Positions 25,307-34,614 are shown, numbered from the stretch's first letter. The stretch is 64,000 nucleotides of DNA from HIMB114 sp052048155 (GCF_052048155.1 NZ_JBNAIK010000005.1:1-64000), one strand, 5' to 3'. A program made the numbers and translations. Notes: generated by a model not told the origin, from the sequence alone.

Positions 25307-26998
25307 GTGGAACAAAAAAACCTGGAATTTGACACTATTATTGTAGGGGCTGGTAGTGCGGGTTGTTTATTAGCTAACCGTTTATCAGCAGATCCAAATC
25401 ACAGAGTGCTTCTTGTAGAAGCTGGAGGCCAGGATGATTGGATATGGATCAAAATTCCAGTTGGATATTTATATACCATTGCAAATCCAAGGACTGATTG
25501 GTGCTTTAAAACAGAGCCAGATCCTGGCTTAAATGGAAGATCTATTCATTATGCAAGGGGACGGGTTTTAGGTGGATGCTCTTCTATTAACGCTATGATT
25601 TATATGAGAGGTCAAAAGAGTGATTATGATTTATGGAACCAAGCAACAAATGATCCAACTTGGAATTGGGGGAGTGCTTTAGAGACTTATAAATCGATAG
25701 AAAATTATTTTGGTGGTGAAAATGAATGGCATGGAACCAAGGGTGAGATTAGAGTTGAATACCCAAGAGTAAGCTGGCCAATACTAGATGCATGGAGAGA
25801 TGCTGCTGATGAAAATGGTATTCCAAAAATTGAAGAGTTTAATCGAGGGGACAATGAAGGATGTGCCTATTTTCACATGAACCAAAAAAAAGGAGTCCGT
25901 TGGTCCATGTCAGACTCTTTTTTAAAACCTATTCAAAATAGAAAAAACTTAACCATCATGACCAAGACTCAAGTTTTAAAAGTTTTAACAAGACAGAAAA
26001 CTGATGAGACCAAACAAAATCAAAAATATAATGAAAGAGGATGGGCTAATTCTAAAATTGAAACTTATGGTTTAGAAATTTTAAATCAAAAACAAAAATT
26101 AAATGTAATTGCTAAAGAACAGGTCATTTTATCATGTGGTGCAGTAAGTACTCCACATCTTTTACAAGTATCAGGAATAGGATCAAAAGAATTAATAAAT
26201 AAAATTAATGTTGAGCATGTTCATGAGTTACCTGGTGTTGGAGAAAACTTACAAGACCATCTACAAATTAGAACAGTTTACAAAGTATCAAACTGTAAAA
26301 CAGTAAACACAATGTATAAAAATATATTTTCAAGAATGATGATGGGATTAGAATATTTATTTTTTAGAACTGGACCATTAACGATGCCACCATCAACATT
26401 AGGAGCTTTTACTAAAAGTGATGAAAGCCAACAAAGTGCAAATCTTGAATGGCATGTGCAACCTTTGTCACTTCCAAAGTTTGGAGAAAATTTGCATTCT
26501 TTTAATGCAATTACACCTAGTGTTTGTAATTTAAGACCAACATCACGAGGTTACATTCATGCAAAAAGTTCTAATCCATTTGAGTACCCAAAAATCATGT
26601 GTAACTATTTATCAACCAAAGAAGATCTAGATGTTGCAGTAAGTGGATTAAAAAAAACAAGATCAATTATGAAAAGCAATGCTTTAAAACCTTTTGCTCC
26701 TGAAGAAATGTTACCTGGCCCAAATTTAAATTCTGAAACAGAGCTTCAAAATGCAGCTCGTGATCTTGGAACGACTATTTTTCATCCTGTAGGAACATGC
26801 GCGATGGGTGAGGTTGATGTTAATGGAAATGCAAAAGATCCAATGACTGTATTAGACTCTGAGTGCAGACTAAGAGGAATTTCAAAATTAAGAGTGATTG
26901 ATGCATCTGTTATGCCATCAATTACATCGGGAAATACCAATGCACCAGTGATGTTAATTGCAGAGACGATTGCTAAAAAGATTTTAAGAAAAAATTAA
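25307..26998 (+). CDS. GMC-family FAD oxidoreductase (choline dehydrogenase-like)
   Basis: This 563-residue flavoenzyme uses a GTG start. It has the FAD motif IIVGAGSAGCLLANRLS, the GMC signature RGRVLGGCSSINAMIYMRG, and a C-terminal catalytic part with FHPVGTCAMG (His about 493) and SGNTNAPVMLIAE. It oxidises an alcohol with FAD, probably at the membrane. The family includes BetA, but substrate choice varies widely and cannot be read here. Upstream lies the GANTC-triplet element. The stop shares TTAA with the convergent next gene. Confidence 0.87.
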   Translation: MEQKNLEFDTIIVGAGSAGCLLANRLSADPNHRVLLVEAGGQDDWIWIKIPVGYLYTIANPRTDWCFKTEPDPGLNGRSIHYARGRVLGGCSSINAMIYMRGQKSDYDLWNQATNDPTWNWGSALETYKSIENYFGGENEWHGTKGEIRVEYPRVSWPILDAWRDAADENGIPKIEEFNRGDNEGCAYFHMNQKKGVRWSMSDSFLKPIQNRKNLTIMTKTQVLKVLTRQKTDETKQNQKYNERGWANSKIETYGLEILNQKQKLNVIAKEQVILSCGAVSTPHLLQVSGIGSKELINKINVEHVHELPGVGENLQDHLQIRTVYKVSNCKTVNTMYKNIFSRMMMGLEYLFFRTGPLTMPPSTLGAFTKSDESQQSANLEWHVQPLSLPKFGENLHSFNAITPSVCNLRPTSRGYIHAKSSNPFEYPKIMCNYLSTKEDLDVAVSGLKKTRSIMKSNALKPFAPEEMLPGPNLNSETELQNAARDLGTTIFHPVGTCAMGEVDVNGNAKDPMTVLDSECRLRGISKLRVIDASVMPSITSGNTNAPVMLIAETIAKKILRKN

Positions 26999-27423
26999 CT
27001 ACTTGATAGTCTTTCACTCATTCCAAGTGATGCTTCTGGAGATATAATCCTAGCTTTTATTCTAAGTTTTGATTGTTTAATATTTACTTCGTTTTGAAGA
27101 TTTCTAATTTCCTTTAAAACATTTTCTAATTGTTTTTGTTTATCATTTTCACTTTCAATTTTTAAAATCTCTTCTTTTTTTGATTGAAGCTCTTGTTGTT
27201 TTTTAAAGCCATCATCGTAAACTTTGTAATATTCTTCCCAAATAATTTTAGTCTCACTTCTTTTATTATGGATTAAAATAGCTAGGTTATTTTGACATTT
27301 TTCGCACTTTAACTTTTTCTTAATGGTAAAATCTTGAAGCGTTATAAAGTCATTTTCAAATGTTATTCCATTTACTGTAGTAAAATGTAGTTTTGAGCAG
27401 CAAGGACATTTAAAAAATTTCAT
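26995..27423 (-). CDS. Unknown zinc-ribbon and coiled-coil protein
   Basis: This 142-residue protein has two cysteine pairs (FKCPCCSKLHF near residue 7 and KCEKCQNN near 41) that look like a zinc ribbon. A Lys/Glu-rich coiled coil follows (about 65-125, with KKQELQSKKEEILKIESEND), then a short tail. I do not recognise the family. The spacing of the Cys pairs suggests a metal-binding module that anchors a helical rod. It is alone on its strand between the GMC gene and the rhomboid gene. Confidence 0.65.
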   Translation of the reverse strand: MKFFKCPCCSKLHFTTVNGITFENDFITLQDFTIKKKLKCEKCQNNLAILIHNKRSETKIIWEEYYKVYDDGFKKQQELQSKKEEILKIESENDKQKQLENVLKEIRNLQNEVNIKQSKLRIKARIISPEASLGMSERLSSS

Positions 27424-27503
27424 AGAATTCCATTAAACCCAAAACACATTTTCAACACAATATTATCCACACCCAATTTAGGGTTTTTATTTGTCAGATT
27501 GGG

Positions 27504-28235
27504 TTAGGCTTGATCCCAAGGATTTTTGATTTTTTTTGAAACTTTTTTTGCTCGAGCAGGTTTTCGTCTCACTCCTCGATTGAAGAACAGGATTGCGATA
27601 GCTCCAAAGATAAAACCACCAATGTGAGCACCGTAAGCAACACCACCACCTGTACTACTTGTCGCAGCTGAACTGATGAACTGAAGAACAAACCAAAAAC
27701 CTAGAACAAAAATTGCTGGGATCTTTATGATCTGAGAGAAGAACCCAAGAGGGATTAAAACGAGCACTTTGGCTTTGGGATGATTAACAATGTATGCCCC
27801 AAGTATTCCTCCAATTGCACCGCTTGCCCCAACCATAGGAATAGTAGACTCTGTATTCATATAACCTTGTGTTAAAGCTGCAGCTACACCTGATAAGAGG
27901 TAAAAAATAATAAACTTGGTTTTCCCAAGTTCATCTTCAATATTATCTGCAAAGATCCACATATAAAGCATGTTGCCAATAAGATGCATGAACCCTCCAT
28001 GCATAAACATTGAGGTAAACAATGTCGCCATAGGTGTAACTCGGTAAACTTCACTTGGAACTTCAAAGTTATGAAAAAAGGATGCAGGGATAAATCCCCA
28101 GGAATAAAATATTGCTCCACTATCATAATTAGGAGATGAAAGTTCTAATAAAAAAATAACAACACACACTCCAATTAAAAAGTAAGTAATGATTGGTGTT
28201 GAGGATGTTGGATTATCGTCTTTGAGTGGGATCAC
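27504..28235 (-). CDS. Rhomboid family intramembrane serine protease
   Basis: This 243-residue protein has six or more membrane helices. The catalytic Ser138 is in MVGASGAIGG and His204 in YGAHIGGFIFG. The HGGFMHLIGNMLYMWIFA segment gives the conserved His/Asn stabilising residues. It cleaves transmembrane segments of unknown substrates in the inner membrane. The N-terminus has MIPLKDDNPT, common to bacterial rhomboids. It abuts aroC with no gap. Confidence 0.92.
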   Translation of the reverse strand: MIPLKDDNPTSSTPIITYFLIGVCVVIFLLELSSPNYDSGAIFYSWGFIPASFFHNFEVPSEVYRVTPMATLFTSMFMHGGFMHLIGNMLYMWIFADNIEDELGKTKFIIFYLLSGVAAALTQGYMNTESTIPMVGASGAIGGILGAYIVNHPKAKVLVLIPLGFFSQIIKIPAIFVLGFWFVLQFISSAATSSTGGGVAYGAHIGGFIFGAIAILFFNRGVRRKPARAKKVSKKIKNPWDQA

Positions 28236-29321
28236 TTATTTTCCACATTGTGCTTTGTGCATCAGATAATGATCTAACAAAATACATGCTAGCATCGCTT
28301 CACCAATTGGAACAGCTCGAATTCCAACACAAGGATCATGTCTTCCTCTTACAGAAATTTTTGTATTCTTTCCTTTTTTATTTACAGTCTCTCTTGTGTT
28401 TAAAATAGAAGAGGTAGGTTTTACAGCAAATGAACATATAATTTCTTGTCCAGAAGAAATCCCACCTAAAATTCCACCAGCTTTATTAGATTTAAATTTT
28501 ACTTGTTTGCCAGATGCTCGCATTTCATCTGAGTTTAATTCACCTGATAACGATGCCACTTCACTCCCCGCACCTATGTTTACAGATTTTACTGCATTAA
28601 TACTCATTAAACCTGCCGCAATATCTGCATCAAGTTTTGAATAAATAGGAGCGCCAAGACCAACAGGAATACCTCTTGCTCTAAGTTCAATCATTGCACC
28701 ACATGAACTCCCAGATTTTCTAATATCCATGAGATAATGTTCATAAATAGAAACAACATCTTTATCTGCAGCAAAGAATGGGTTCTTACTAATTTGTTTA
28801 TCATCCCAATTCTCTGGGTTTGAAAAAACCGGACCCACTTGCGTGACCGCTCCAACAATATTAAATTTTTTTCCAAGTTTTTGTTCTAAAACTTTTCTCG
28901 CAATAGCACCCGCTGCGACACGCGCAGCAGTTTCTCTGGCAGATGATCTTCCTCCACCTCGATAATCTCGAATTCCATATTTTTTAAAATAAGTAAAGTC
29001 AGCATGACCTGGTCTGAATTTATCTTTGATATCACCATAGTCTTTTGATTTTTGATCTTCATTATAAATCACAAGTGAAATAGGAGTTCCTGTAGTTTTA
29101 CCTTCAAAAATACCAGATAAAATATGTACGGTATCACTCTCTTTTCTTTGCGTTACAAATTTAGATTGCCCAGGTTTTCTTCGATTAAGTTCTTTTTGAA
29201 TATCACTATCTTTTAAAGGGATGTTTGGAGGACATCCATCAACAACACAACCAAGCGCAGGACCATGAGATTCACCCCATGTCGTAAATCTAAATAATTT
29301 CCCAAAAGTATTGAATGACAT
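28236..29321 (-). CDS. aroC: Chorismate synthase
   Basis: This 361-residue enzyme matches AroC from the first residues (FGKLFRFTTWGESHGPALGCVVDGCPP), through YRGGGRSSARETAARVAAGAIARK, to RGRHDPCVGIRAVPIGEAMLA. It converts EPSP to chorismate using reduced FMN. It begins an aroC-rhomboid pair and is divergent from pdxH with only 32 bases between starts. Confidence 0.97.
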   Translation of the reverse strand: MSFNTFGKLFRFTTWGESHGPALGCVVDGCPPNIPLKDSDIQKELNRRKPGQSKFVTQRKESDTVHILSGIFEGKTTGTPISLVIYNEDQKSKDYGDIKDKFRPGHADFTYFKKYGIRDYRGGGRSSARETAARVAAGAIARKVLEQKLGKKFNIVGAVTQVGPVFSNPENWDDKQISKNPFFAADKDVVSIYEHYLMDIRKSGSSCGAMIELRARGIPVGLGAPIYSKLDADIAAGLMSINAVKSVNIGAGSEVASLSGELNSDEMRASGKQVKFKSNKAGGILGGISSGQEIICSFAVKPTSSILNTRETVNKKGKNTKISVRGRHDPCVGIRAVPIGEAMLACILLDHYLMHKAQCGK

Positions 29322-29353
29322 AAGGGTATTATATAGGTTAATTTGGCTTAATT

Positions 29354-29971
29354 ATGAATGAAAAATTAGGACTAGATCCAGCTTTTTTAAATGAAGAAAA
29401 TCCATTTGATCTATTCAAAGCATGGATGGAAGAAGCAAAAAAATCTGAACCTAATGATCCCAATGCAGTGAACGTTGCAACTGTAGACAGTGCAGGTCAA
29501 CCCGATAACAGAGTAGTATTGTTAAAAGGTTTAACGGATACCAGTTTTATTTTTTACACAAATTTAGAGAGTAAAAAGAGTAAGGATTTAAAAGGAAACC
29601 CAAAGGCTTCGATGTGTTTCCATTGGAAATCATTACTCAGACAAATTCGCATTCAAGGATCAGTTGAGCTTGTTGATAGCAAAACAGCTGATGAATATTA
29701 TAATTCAAGACCATATGGCAGTCGTATTGGAGCGTGGGCATCATCTCAATCTGAAGTGATGAAACACCGTGATGAGTTTGAAAATAAAATTAAAGAATTT
29801 AAAGAAAAATACCCTGATGAAAATAATGTCCCAAGACCAGCGCACTGGTCAGGCTGGGCACTAACGCCTTATAAAATAGAATTTTGGAAAGATGTAAAAA
29901 ACAGATTACATCAGAGATTATGCTATAGTCGTATAGGGCAGGCGTGGTCTAAAGAAATTTTATATCCTTGA
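29354..29971 (+). CDS. pdxH: Pyridoxamine 5'-phosphate oxidase
   Basis: This 205-residue FMN enzyme has NVATVDSAGQPDNRVVLLKG, FYTNLESKKSKDLKGNPKASMCFHW, SRPYGSRIGAWAS and a C-terminal NRLHQRLCYSR. These match PdxH, which forms pyridoxal phosphate, the cofactor of glycine decarboxylase GcvP encoded 7 kb away. The C-terminus is typical. Its stop abuts the stop of the convergent rhodanese gene. Confidence 0.95.
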   Translation: MNEKLGLDPAFLNEENPFDLFKAWMEEAKKSEPNDPNAVNVATVDSAGQPDNRVVLLKGLTDTSFIFYTNLESKKSKDLKGNPKASMCFHWKSLLRQIRIQGSVELVDSKTADEYYNSRPYGSRIGAWASSQSEVMKHRDEFENKIKEFKEKYPDENNVPRPAHWSGWALTPYKIEFWKDVKNRLHQRLCYSRIGQAWSKEILYP

Positions 29972-31225
29972 TTAAAAGTTTTTATAAACTTTATAAATCG
30001 TATGCTTAATATCTCTTAGATTTTTTTGATTTGCAGATACCCAAGGTTGCTTACAACCCCACTTTCTTATTGTTGGGATAAGAGAATGTTCCCAATTTAA
30101 ATAACCTCTTGAATGCGATTTGTTTCCAAGATGTCTTTTTGGAAAGAAATAAGTTGGATCAGGTTTTGTTATTGAATAACTTTTTTTAAATGATCTTGGG
30201 TTTTTAATTTGCCAAATCGCATTATATCCCATTCGTCTTAACCAAATCGTGGCAAAGACAGCAGAGGTTGGGATATTAGAGAATATAAATATTTTAGTTT
30301 TGGTAGATGCAATAAACTTGTCTGTATTCTGAACCAGGGTTGTTGCATTTACCCGTTTCCATCCTTTTATTTTTTTAAAATTTTTAATTTCAGAATTTAA
30401 TTGAAAGTAGTGACAGCTATGATTTTTATTTTTTTGTGATGATTTTGGAATATTAAATTTTCTTGCGATTTGGTTTGCAAGATTTAAATCTGATTTAAAG
30501 TTTAGTTTTGTAGATTTGATTTTTGATTTATTTTTAAAATCTCTGTCATATCCATTTAAAACCCAGTTTTGTGTACCTCCATTGAGTACATATTTTTTAT
30601 TTTTAAAGTTAAAATCCTTTAATGTTTGGTAAGCAACAATACTTCGTGTTCTTCCTGCGCAGTGAACGATATAATCCTTTTTTAAATTAGTTTGGTTATT
30701 AATAAAACAAGGAAGCTCACCTCCTGAACATTGTACTGAGTTTGGGAGTGTAAATTTTTCAAATTCTTTTTTTGGTCGTGCATCGATTTGTAAGTAATTG
30801 TGAGGTTTTTGATGAATTTTTCTGAGTTGTTTTGGGAATAGATTTTTAACTTCTGAAGTAATTTCAATCCACTCACCAAATGCTTTTGAAAATGTATATT
30901 CCCCAGCCCAAATGGGTAACTTTTCTTTTTTCCATTTTTTATAATCACCTTTGATTTGAAAAACATTTTTATAATTTAAAGATTTGGTTATTCTTCCAAC
31001 TTTTTTAGTCTGAACTGAATTTTTAAAACCTATAAATAATATAGCGGAAGATTGATCGGGTACTAAATCTTTAATTGTGGTTTTAAATTTAGATAAAGGG
31101 CAATTGATAGTTCCAAATGCAAATCCTTGTACGTATTGCTTTCTTTCTCTGATATCTAAAAAAGCAATATTTTGCTTTGGATTTTTTAATAGTTTAATAG
31201 CGTTTTTAACTTCAATAATTTGCAT
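29972..31225 (-). CDS. Multi-domain rhodanese-like sulfurtransferase
   Basis: This 417-residue protein has at least two rhodanese domains. The first (about 1-105) has AFLDIRERKQYVQGFAFGTINCPL but no active-site Cys in its loop (FIGFKN). The second (about 120-235) has the active loop VHCAGRTRS with C189. The C-terminal third (about 240-417) has no firm match. It contains SAVFATIWLRRMGYNAIW, which looks like a degenerate third rhodanese helix. A sulfur-transfer role is likely but the acceptor is unknown. It is the last gene after proC and gloA and overlaps gloA by one base. Confidence 0.78.
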   Translation of the reverse strand: MQIIEVKNAIKLLKNPKQNIAFLDIRERKQYVQGFAFGTINCPLSKFKTTIKDLVPDQSSAILFIGFKNSVQTKKVGRITKSLNYKNVFQIKGDYKKWKKEKLPIWAGEYTFSKAFGEWIEITSEVKNLFPKQLRKIHQKPHNYLQIDARPKKEFEKFTLPNSVQCSGGELPCFINNQTNLKKDYIVHCAGRTRSIVAYQTLKDFNFKNKKYVLNGGTQNWVLNGYDRDFKNKSKIKSTKLNFKSDLNLANQIARKFNIPKSSQKNKNHSCHYFQLNSEIKNFKKIKGWKRVNATTLVQNTDKFIASTKTKIFIFSNIPTSAVFATIWLRRMGYNAIWQIKNPRSFKKSYSITKPDPTYFFPKRHLGNKSHSRGYLNWEHSLIPTIRKWGCKQPWVSANQKNLRDIKHTIYKVYKNF

Positions 31226-31728
31226 TAAACAATTTCAATCCAGTATCCATCTGGATCTTTGATAAATGCAATATTGCTCATACGTCCATCTTCAGGCTTT
31301 TTTTGAAATGTAACTCCAAGTTTTTCAAAACGTTCACATGCTTTTTGCACATTAGGAACACGAAAAGCTATATGGCCAAAACCCCTAGGATCTTTATTTC
31401 CATCATGGTAAGCAAAATCTTTATCATCTTCTGTACCGTAGTTATGAGTGAGTTCTAAAATTGATTTTTGACTAAGCACCCATGCTCTTCTTTCATCATC
31501 GGTTTCAGGAATATCTTTCACTTCCTTTTCATCAAAGCTACCTAGGAAATACAAAGAAAACTTTGCTGCTGGAAAATCAATTTTCCTTAACAATTTCATT
31601 CCCATAATTCTTGTATAAAAATCAACTGACTTTACAGGGTCTTTTACCCTGATCATGGTGTGGTTCAATCTGTAATTTTGAGTTTCTTGGTCCGGAGTTT
31701 TACAATTTCCTTCAACTTCACTAAACAT
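31225..31728 (-). CDS. gloA: Lactoylglutathione lyase (glyoxalase I)
   Basis: This 167-residue vicinal-oxygen-chelate protein has the likely metal ligands H23 (LNHTMIRVKD), E92 (LELTHNYG), H119 (GFGHIAFRV) and E165 (YWIEIV). FYTRIMGMKLLRK and the ELTHNYGTE stretch are specific for GloA. It converts the methylglyoxal-glutathione adduct to lactoylglutathione. It sits in a proC-gloA-rhodanese operon. Confidence 0.95.
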   Translation of the reverse strand: MFSEVEGNCKTPDQETQNYRLNHTMIRVKDPVKSVDFYTRIMGMKLLRKIDFPAAKFSLYFLGSFDEKEVKDIPETDDERRAWVLSQKSILELTHNYGTEDDKDFAYHDGNKDPRGFGHIAFRVPNVQKACERFEKLGVTFQKKPEDGRMSNIAFIKDPDGYWIEIV

Positions 31729-31736
31729 ACGCCCTC

Positions 31737-32513
31737 CTATTTATCGTTAGCTTTTTTTAGTCTTAAATAAATTTTGTTAAAATTATTTTCCATTTTTTTA
31801 AAAAACTTATCTTTTTCTAATCTTTTTAAAAGCTCTTCATTAATCCCACCTGTTGTTTGAAGTGCTTTAACCGATTTATCTAAATCAAAGTTTTGATTGT
31901 TCATTTCAAACAACATGCCGGTTAAAAATGTATTAAGATACTTATCTGCATCTTGTTTTTGAACTTTGTTTTTTTGTAAATATTTTTTTAGTGTTTTTAT
32001 AATAGATACATAGGTTGCCATAAAAGATGACATCACCCAAAGGTGATTATTTTGATTTTCATTTTTAGCAACCACAACAGTTCCAATAAGTTCAAACAAA
32101 CTTTTTACAATTTTTTGATTTGGGTAAATAATAGTTGGGCTAAGCCCATCCTCTGCCATAGGTAGAGGTGCAGCTTTTACAATTTTTGTAACAGGTTTAC
32201 ATAATTTTTTTAAAGTTTTTAAATTTAATGTTGAGACAAAGCTCACAACGATTTGACCCTTTTTAAATTTAAGTTTTGTTAGCTCTTTACTTGCCACTTT
32301 TGGTAATAGGCTGACAAAAACAATTGAGGATTGATCAATGATTTCTTGGTTTTTATTAAAAACTCTAATCTTTTTTGATTTACGTCTTAATTTTGATGAG
32401 TTTTTTTTAGAGCGTAGAGAAATATTAATTTGCCCAAGCCCTGCTTTTGACTTAAGTAAGCCCTCAATGACTGCCGTTGTAATAGTTCCTGTTCCAATAA
32501 AACCAAGTTTCAT
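31737..32513 (-). CDS. proC: Pyrroline-5-carboxylate reductase-like protein
   Basis: This 258-residue NAD(P)-binding protein begins MKLGFIGTGTITTAVIEGLLKS. It has VSFVSTLNLKTLKKL and KAAPLPMAEDGLSPTIIYP where ProC has its substrate loop, and ends in a helical domain with LQTTGGINEELLKRLE. It is shorter and more divergent than housekeeping ProC (proline formation), so a related imine reductase is possible. It is divergent from the EamA gene with only 25 bases between. Confidence 0.75.
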   Translation of the reverse strand: MKLGFIGTGTITTAVIEGLLKSKAGLGQINISLRSKKNSSKLRRKSKKIRVFNKNQEIIDQSSIVFVSLLPKVASKELTKLKFKKGQIVVSFVSTLNLKTLKKLCKPVTKIVKAAPLPMAEDGLSPTIIYPNQKIVKSLFELIGTVVVAKNENQNNHLWVMSSFMATYVSIIKTLKKYLQKNKVQKQDADKYLNTFLTGMLFEMNNQNFDLDKSVKALQTTGGINEELLKRLEKDKFFKKMENNFNKIYLRLKKANDK

Positions 32514-32538
32514 AAAGTTAGTATTAAACTAATCAAAC

Positions 32539-33387
32539 ATGTTATCCAATTATAAAATTCCAGGTTTTTTGTTGGTATCCCTTGGAGGATTATTCTTAAG
32601 TTCTGGTGGAGCTTTATTTAAACTCTTTGAAAACCAAGACGTATGGACAATTTATTTTTGGAGATCTTTTTTCTTTGCGCCTGCAGTTTTAATTTACTTA
32701 TTTTTTTCATCAAAAAACAATGTGATTAATAAATTTAAAAACGTTGGTATCATTGGTATTTTTTGTGCAGCATTATATGCAACGGGTAGCGGTGCTTATA
32801 TGTTTGCCATGAAGCATACTACGGTTGCTAATGTTTTATTTATTATCAGCACTCAAACTTTTATGTTGGCAGTTGCTGGATACTTCATTCTCAAAGAAAA
32901 AATTAATTTAACTACTGGTATTGCAATCTTAATGGCCTCAATTGGAATCTACATCATGATTGGAACCAAAATTTCAAACGGTACAATGCTTGGTAATGCT
33001 TTTGCTTTTGTAACTCCAATTTGTTTTACAAGTATTGTTATGATCATTAGAAAATTTCAGCATACAGATATGGTTCCTGCAGTCGCTCTATCAGGAGTTT
33101 TTTGTATGGTTGTTGGGGCAATGATGAGCAACAATTTAATGATGACATCTCATGATTTCTTTTTAGCTTTTTTATTTGGATCTTTACAATATGCACCAGG
33201 ATTTATTTGTCTAACCCTGGGTTCAAGAACAACAGAGTCTGCAAAAGTTGGTATATTTGCTTTCTCCGAAGCTATTGCTGGACCCTTGTGGGCATGGATA
33301 TTTGTTAATGAAAATCCATCTATTGGAGTTTTTATTGGTGGTACAATTATTTTCTTAGCACTATTGTTAAAATCATTTAAAAAATAA
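32539..33387 (+). CDS. EamA/DMT-family transporter
   Basis: This 282-residue protein has about ten hydrophobic helices in two EamA repeats. The first repeat includes WTIYFWRSFFFAPAV and the second includes LGSRTTESAKVGIFAFSEAIAGPLWAWIFVNENPS, a typical end of DMT exporters. It probably exports a metabolite; the substrate is unknown. The following FAD protein gene begins three bases after its stop, so they form an operon. Confidence 0.85.
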   Translation: MLSNYKIPGFLLVSLGGLFLSSGGALFKLFENQDVWTIYFWRSFFFAPAVLIYLFFSSKNNVINKFKNVGIIGIFCAALYATGSGAYMFAMKHTTVANVLFIISTQTFMLAVAGYFILKEKINLTTGIAILMASIGIYIMIGTKISNGTMLGNAFAFVTPICFTSIVMIIRKFQHTDMVPAVALSGVFCMVVGAMMSNNLMMTSHDFFLAFLFGSLQYAPGFICLTLGSRTTESAKVGIFAFSEAIAGPLWAWIFVNENPSIGVFIGGTIIFLALLLKSFKK

Positions 33388-33389
33388 TT

Positions 33390-34355
33390 ATGAATAATAT
33401 TGCAATATTAGGAGCCGGATTTTCTACCTCTACACTCTGTTATTATTTAAATGAAAAAGATATTAAAGTTTTTGAAAAAGCTAGAGGACCAGGAGGCAGA
33501 TCTTCTACAAGGAAAGTAGATGATATTGGAGTATTTGATCATGGTCTTCAATATATTTCTCCTAAAGATAAAAACTTTTCAGAATTTTTAAAATTAAATA
33601 AAAGTGTCAAGCAATGGGATGGAGATTTTGTTGAGATTGACGGGAAAGTCTCTGTTTTACCTCCATCTGAAAAGCTGATTGGTATCACTGGGAATAATGA
33701 TTTTGTAAAATCAAATATCAATTTAGATCAATGTCATTTCAAAACTAGAATTGAAAAAATTGAGTATCAAAATGATCATTGGAAACTGATTGACGATAGT
33801 TCAAACGAGCACCTTGCAAAAAAAATTATTTTAACTCTTCCTCAAGAACAAACGAATATTTTAATAAAAGATTTAGATTTAAAATTTGAGATAAAAGAAA
33901 ATTTTATGAAGCCATGTTTTACTGTCATGTTAGCTTTAAAGGAGTCTCCGATTTTTAAACATTCGGGCTATGTAATTAAAAATAATAAAATTATATCTTG
34001 GTGTGCAAATGAAAGTTCTAAATTTAGAGATTTAAATAACAAGAAACTTACATTGTTAACTCTTCAAACCACTGAAGAGTATGGTTTTGCGAACTTTAAA
34101 AGATACAGAGAAAACAAAGAGCATATCTTAAATGAAATTTTGAGTGAATTTTTAGATATTTTTAAAATTGATGATTCTGAGGTGATTCATAAAAATGTTC
34201 ATGGTTGGCTATATGCTTTTTCTGAAAATCAATCTTCTGAAGTTTTTTGGGATGATAAAAAATACATTGGTATTACTGGTGATTGGTTTACAGGTGGAAG
34301 AGCTGAAAATGCTTGGATTAATGCGAAATTATTATCTGAAAAAATAAATAATTAA
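33390..34355 (+). CDS. FAD-dependent amine-oxidase-like protein
   Basis: This 321-residue protein has the FAD motif NIAILGAGFSTSTLCYYL, then VFEKARGPGGRSSTRK, which matches the renalase-like branch of the amine oxidase superfamily. FDHGLQYIS and the C-terminal GDWFTGGRAENAWINAKLL (second FAD contact) support it. Activity is unknown; bacterial relatives may oxidise reduced-pyridine-nucleotide isomers or simple amines. It follows the EamA gene by three bases. Confidence 0.78.
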   Translation: MNNIAILGAGFSTSTLCYYLNEKDIKVFEKARGPGGRSSTRKVDDIGVFDHGLQYISPKDKNFSEFLKLNKSVKQWDGDFVEIDGKVSVLPPSEKLIGITGNNDFVKSNINLDQCHFKTRIEKIEYQNDHWKLIDDSSNEHLAKKIILTLPQEQTNILIKDLDLKFEIKENFMKPCFTVMLALKESPIFKHSGYVIKNNKIISWCANESSKFRDLNNKKLTLLTLQTTEEYGFANFKRYRENKEHILNEILSEFLDIFKIDDSEVIHKNVHGWLYAFSENQSSEVFWDDKKYIGITGDWFTGGRAENAWINAKLLSEKINN

Positions 34356-34449
34356 ATCTGGGAAACAAACCCATTTATCAAAACGAACCTAAATTACCCT
34401 CACAACTATTGCGTTATTGTATAAGGATATATAAAAGATACTGTAACTT

Positions 34450-34610
34450 TATACGGGAGAGTCTGTTAAGTCAGCACCGAAGGAGCAAAGCCCAGGAAAC
34501 TCTCAGGTAAATGGACCGTATATAAAATAAACTCTGGAAAGCGGATTGAAGTCCCACCGAAGGAGCAAATCTCTCAGGTAAATCGACAGACGGGCATATG
34601 AACAGAGTTT
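34450..34610 (+). ncRNA. Tandem glycine riboswitch
   Basis: Two aptamers lie in a row. The first (34450-34522) is closed by ATACGG/CCGTAT and the second (34529-34610) by AAACTCTG/CAGAGTTT. Both contain the conserved ACCGAAGGAGCAA and CTCAGGTAAA cores of glycine aptamers. The 3' strand of the second closing stem ends four bases before the gcvT start codon, and no separate Shine-Dalgarno lies between. This suggests control of translation initiation. Glycine riboswitches on gcvT are described in SAR11. Confidence 0.96.
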
Positions 34611-34614
34611 ATTA

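Noticed and set aside
27463..27471. Perfect DnaA box TTATCCACA here and another at 61105-61113
   Set aside because: About one such 9-mer is expected by chance in 64 kb at this composition, each is single, and no dnaA, cluster or AT-rich unwinding pattern of an origin accompanies them.
27472..27483. CCCAATTTAGGG followed by T5 as a plus-strand terminator
   Set aside because: Genes on both sides run on the minus strand, so a plus-strand terminator has no transcript to end; the stem is also only about four to five pairs.
34363..34380. GGGAAACAAACCC segment before the glycine riboswitch resembling parts of the 23281 and 61133 elements
   Set aside because: The likeness is limited to one GGGAA...ACCC stretch without the GANTC sites or the 20-bp phasing, so it was not added to either family.
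34409..34435. Possible gcvT promoter TTGCGT ... TATAAA
   Set aside because: The spacer is only 15 bases and several equally good AT-rich -10 candidates exist, so no single promoter can be supported.
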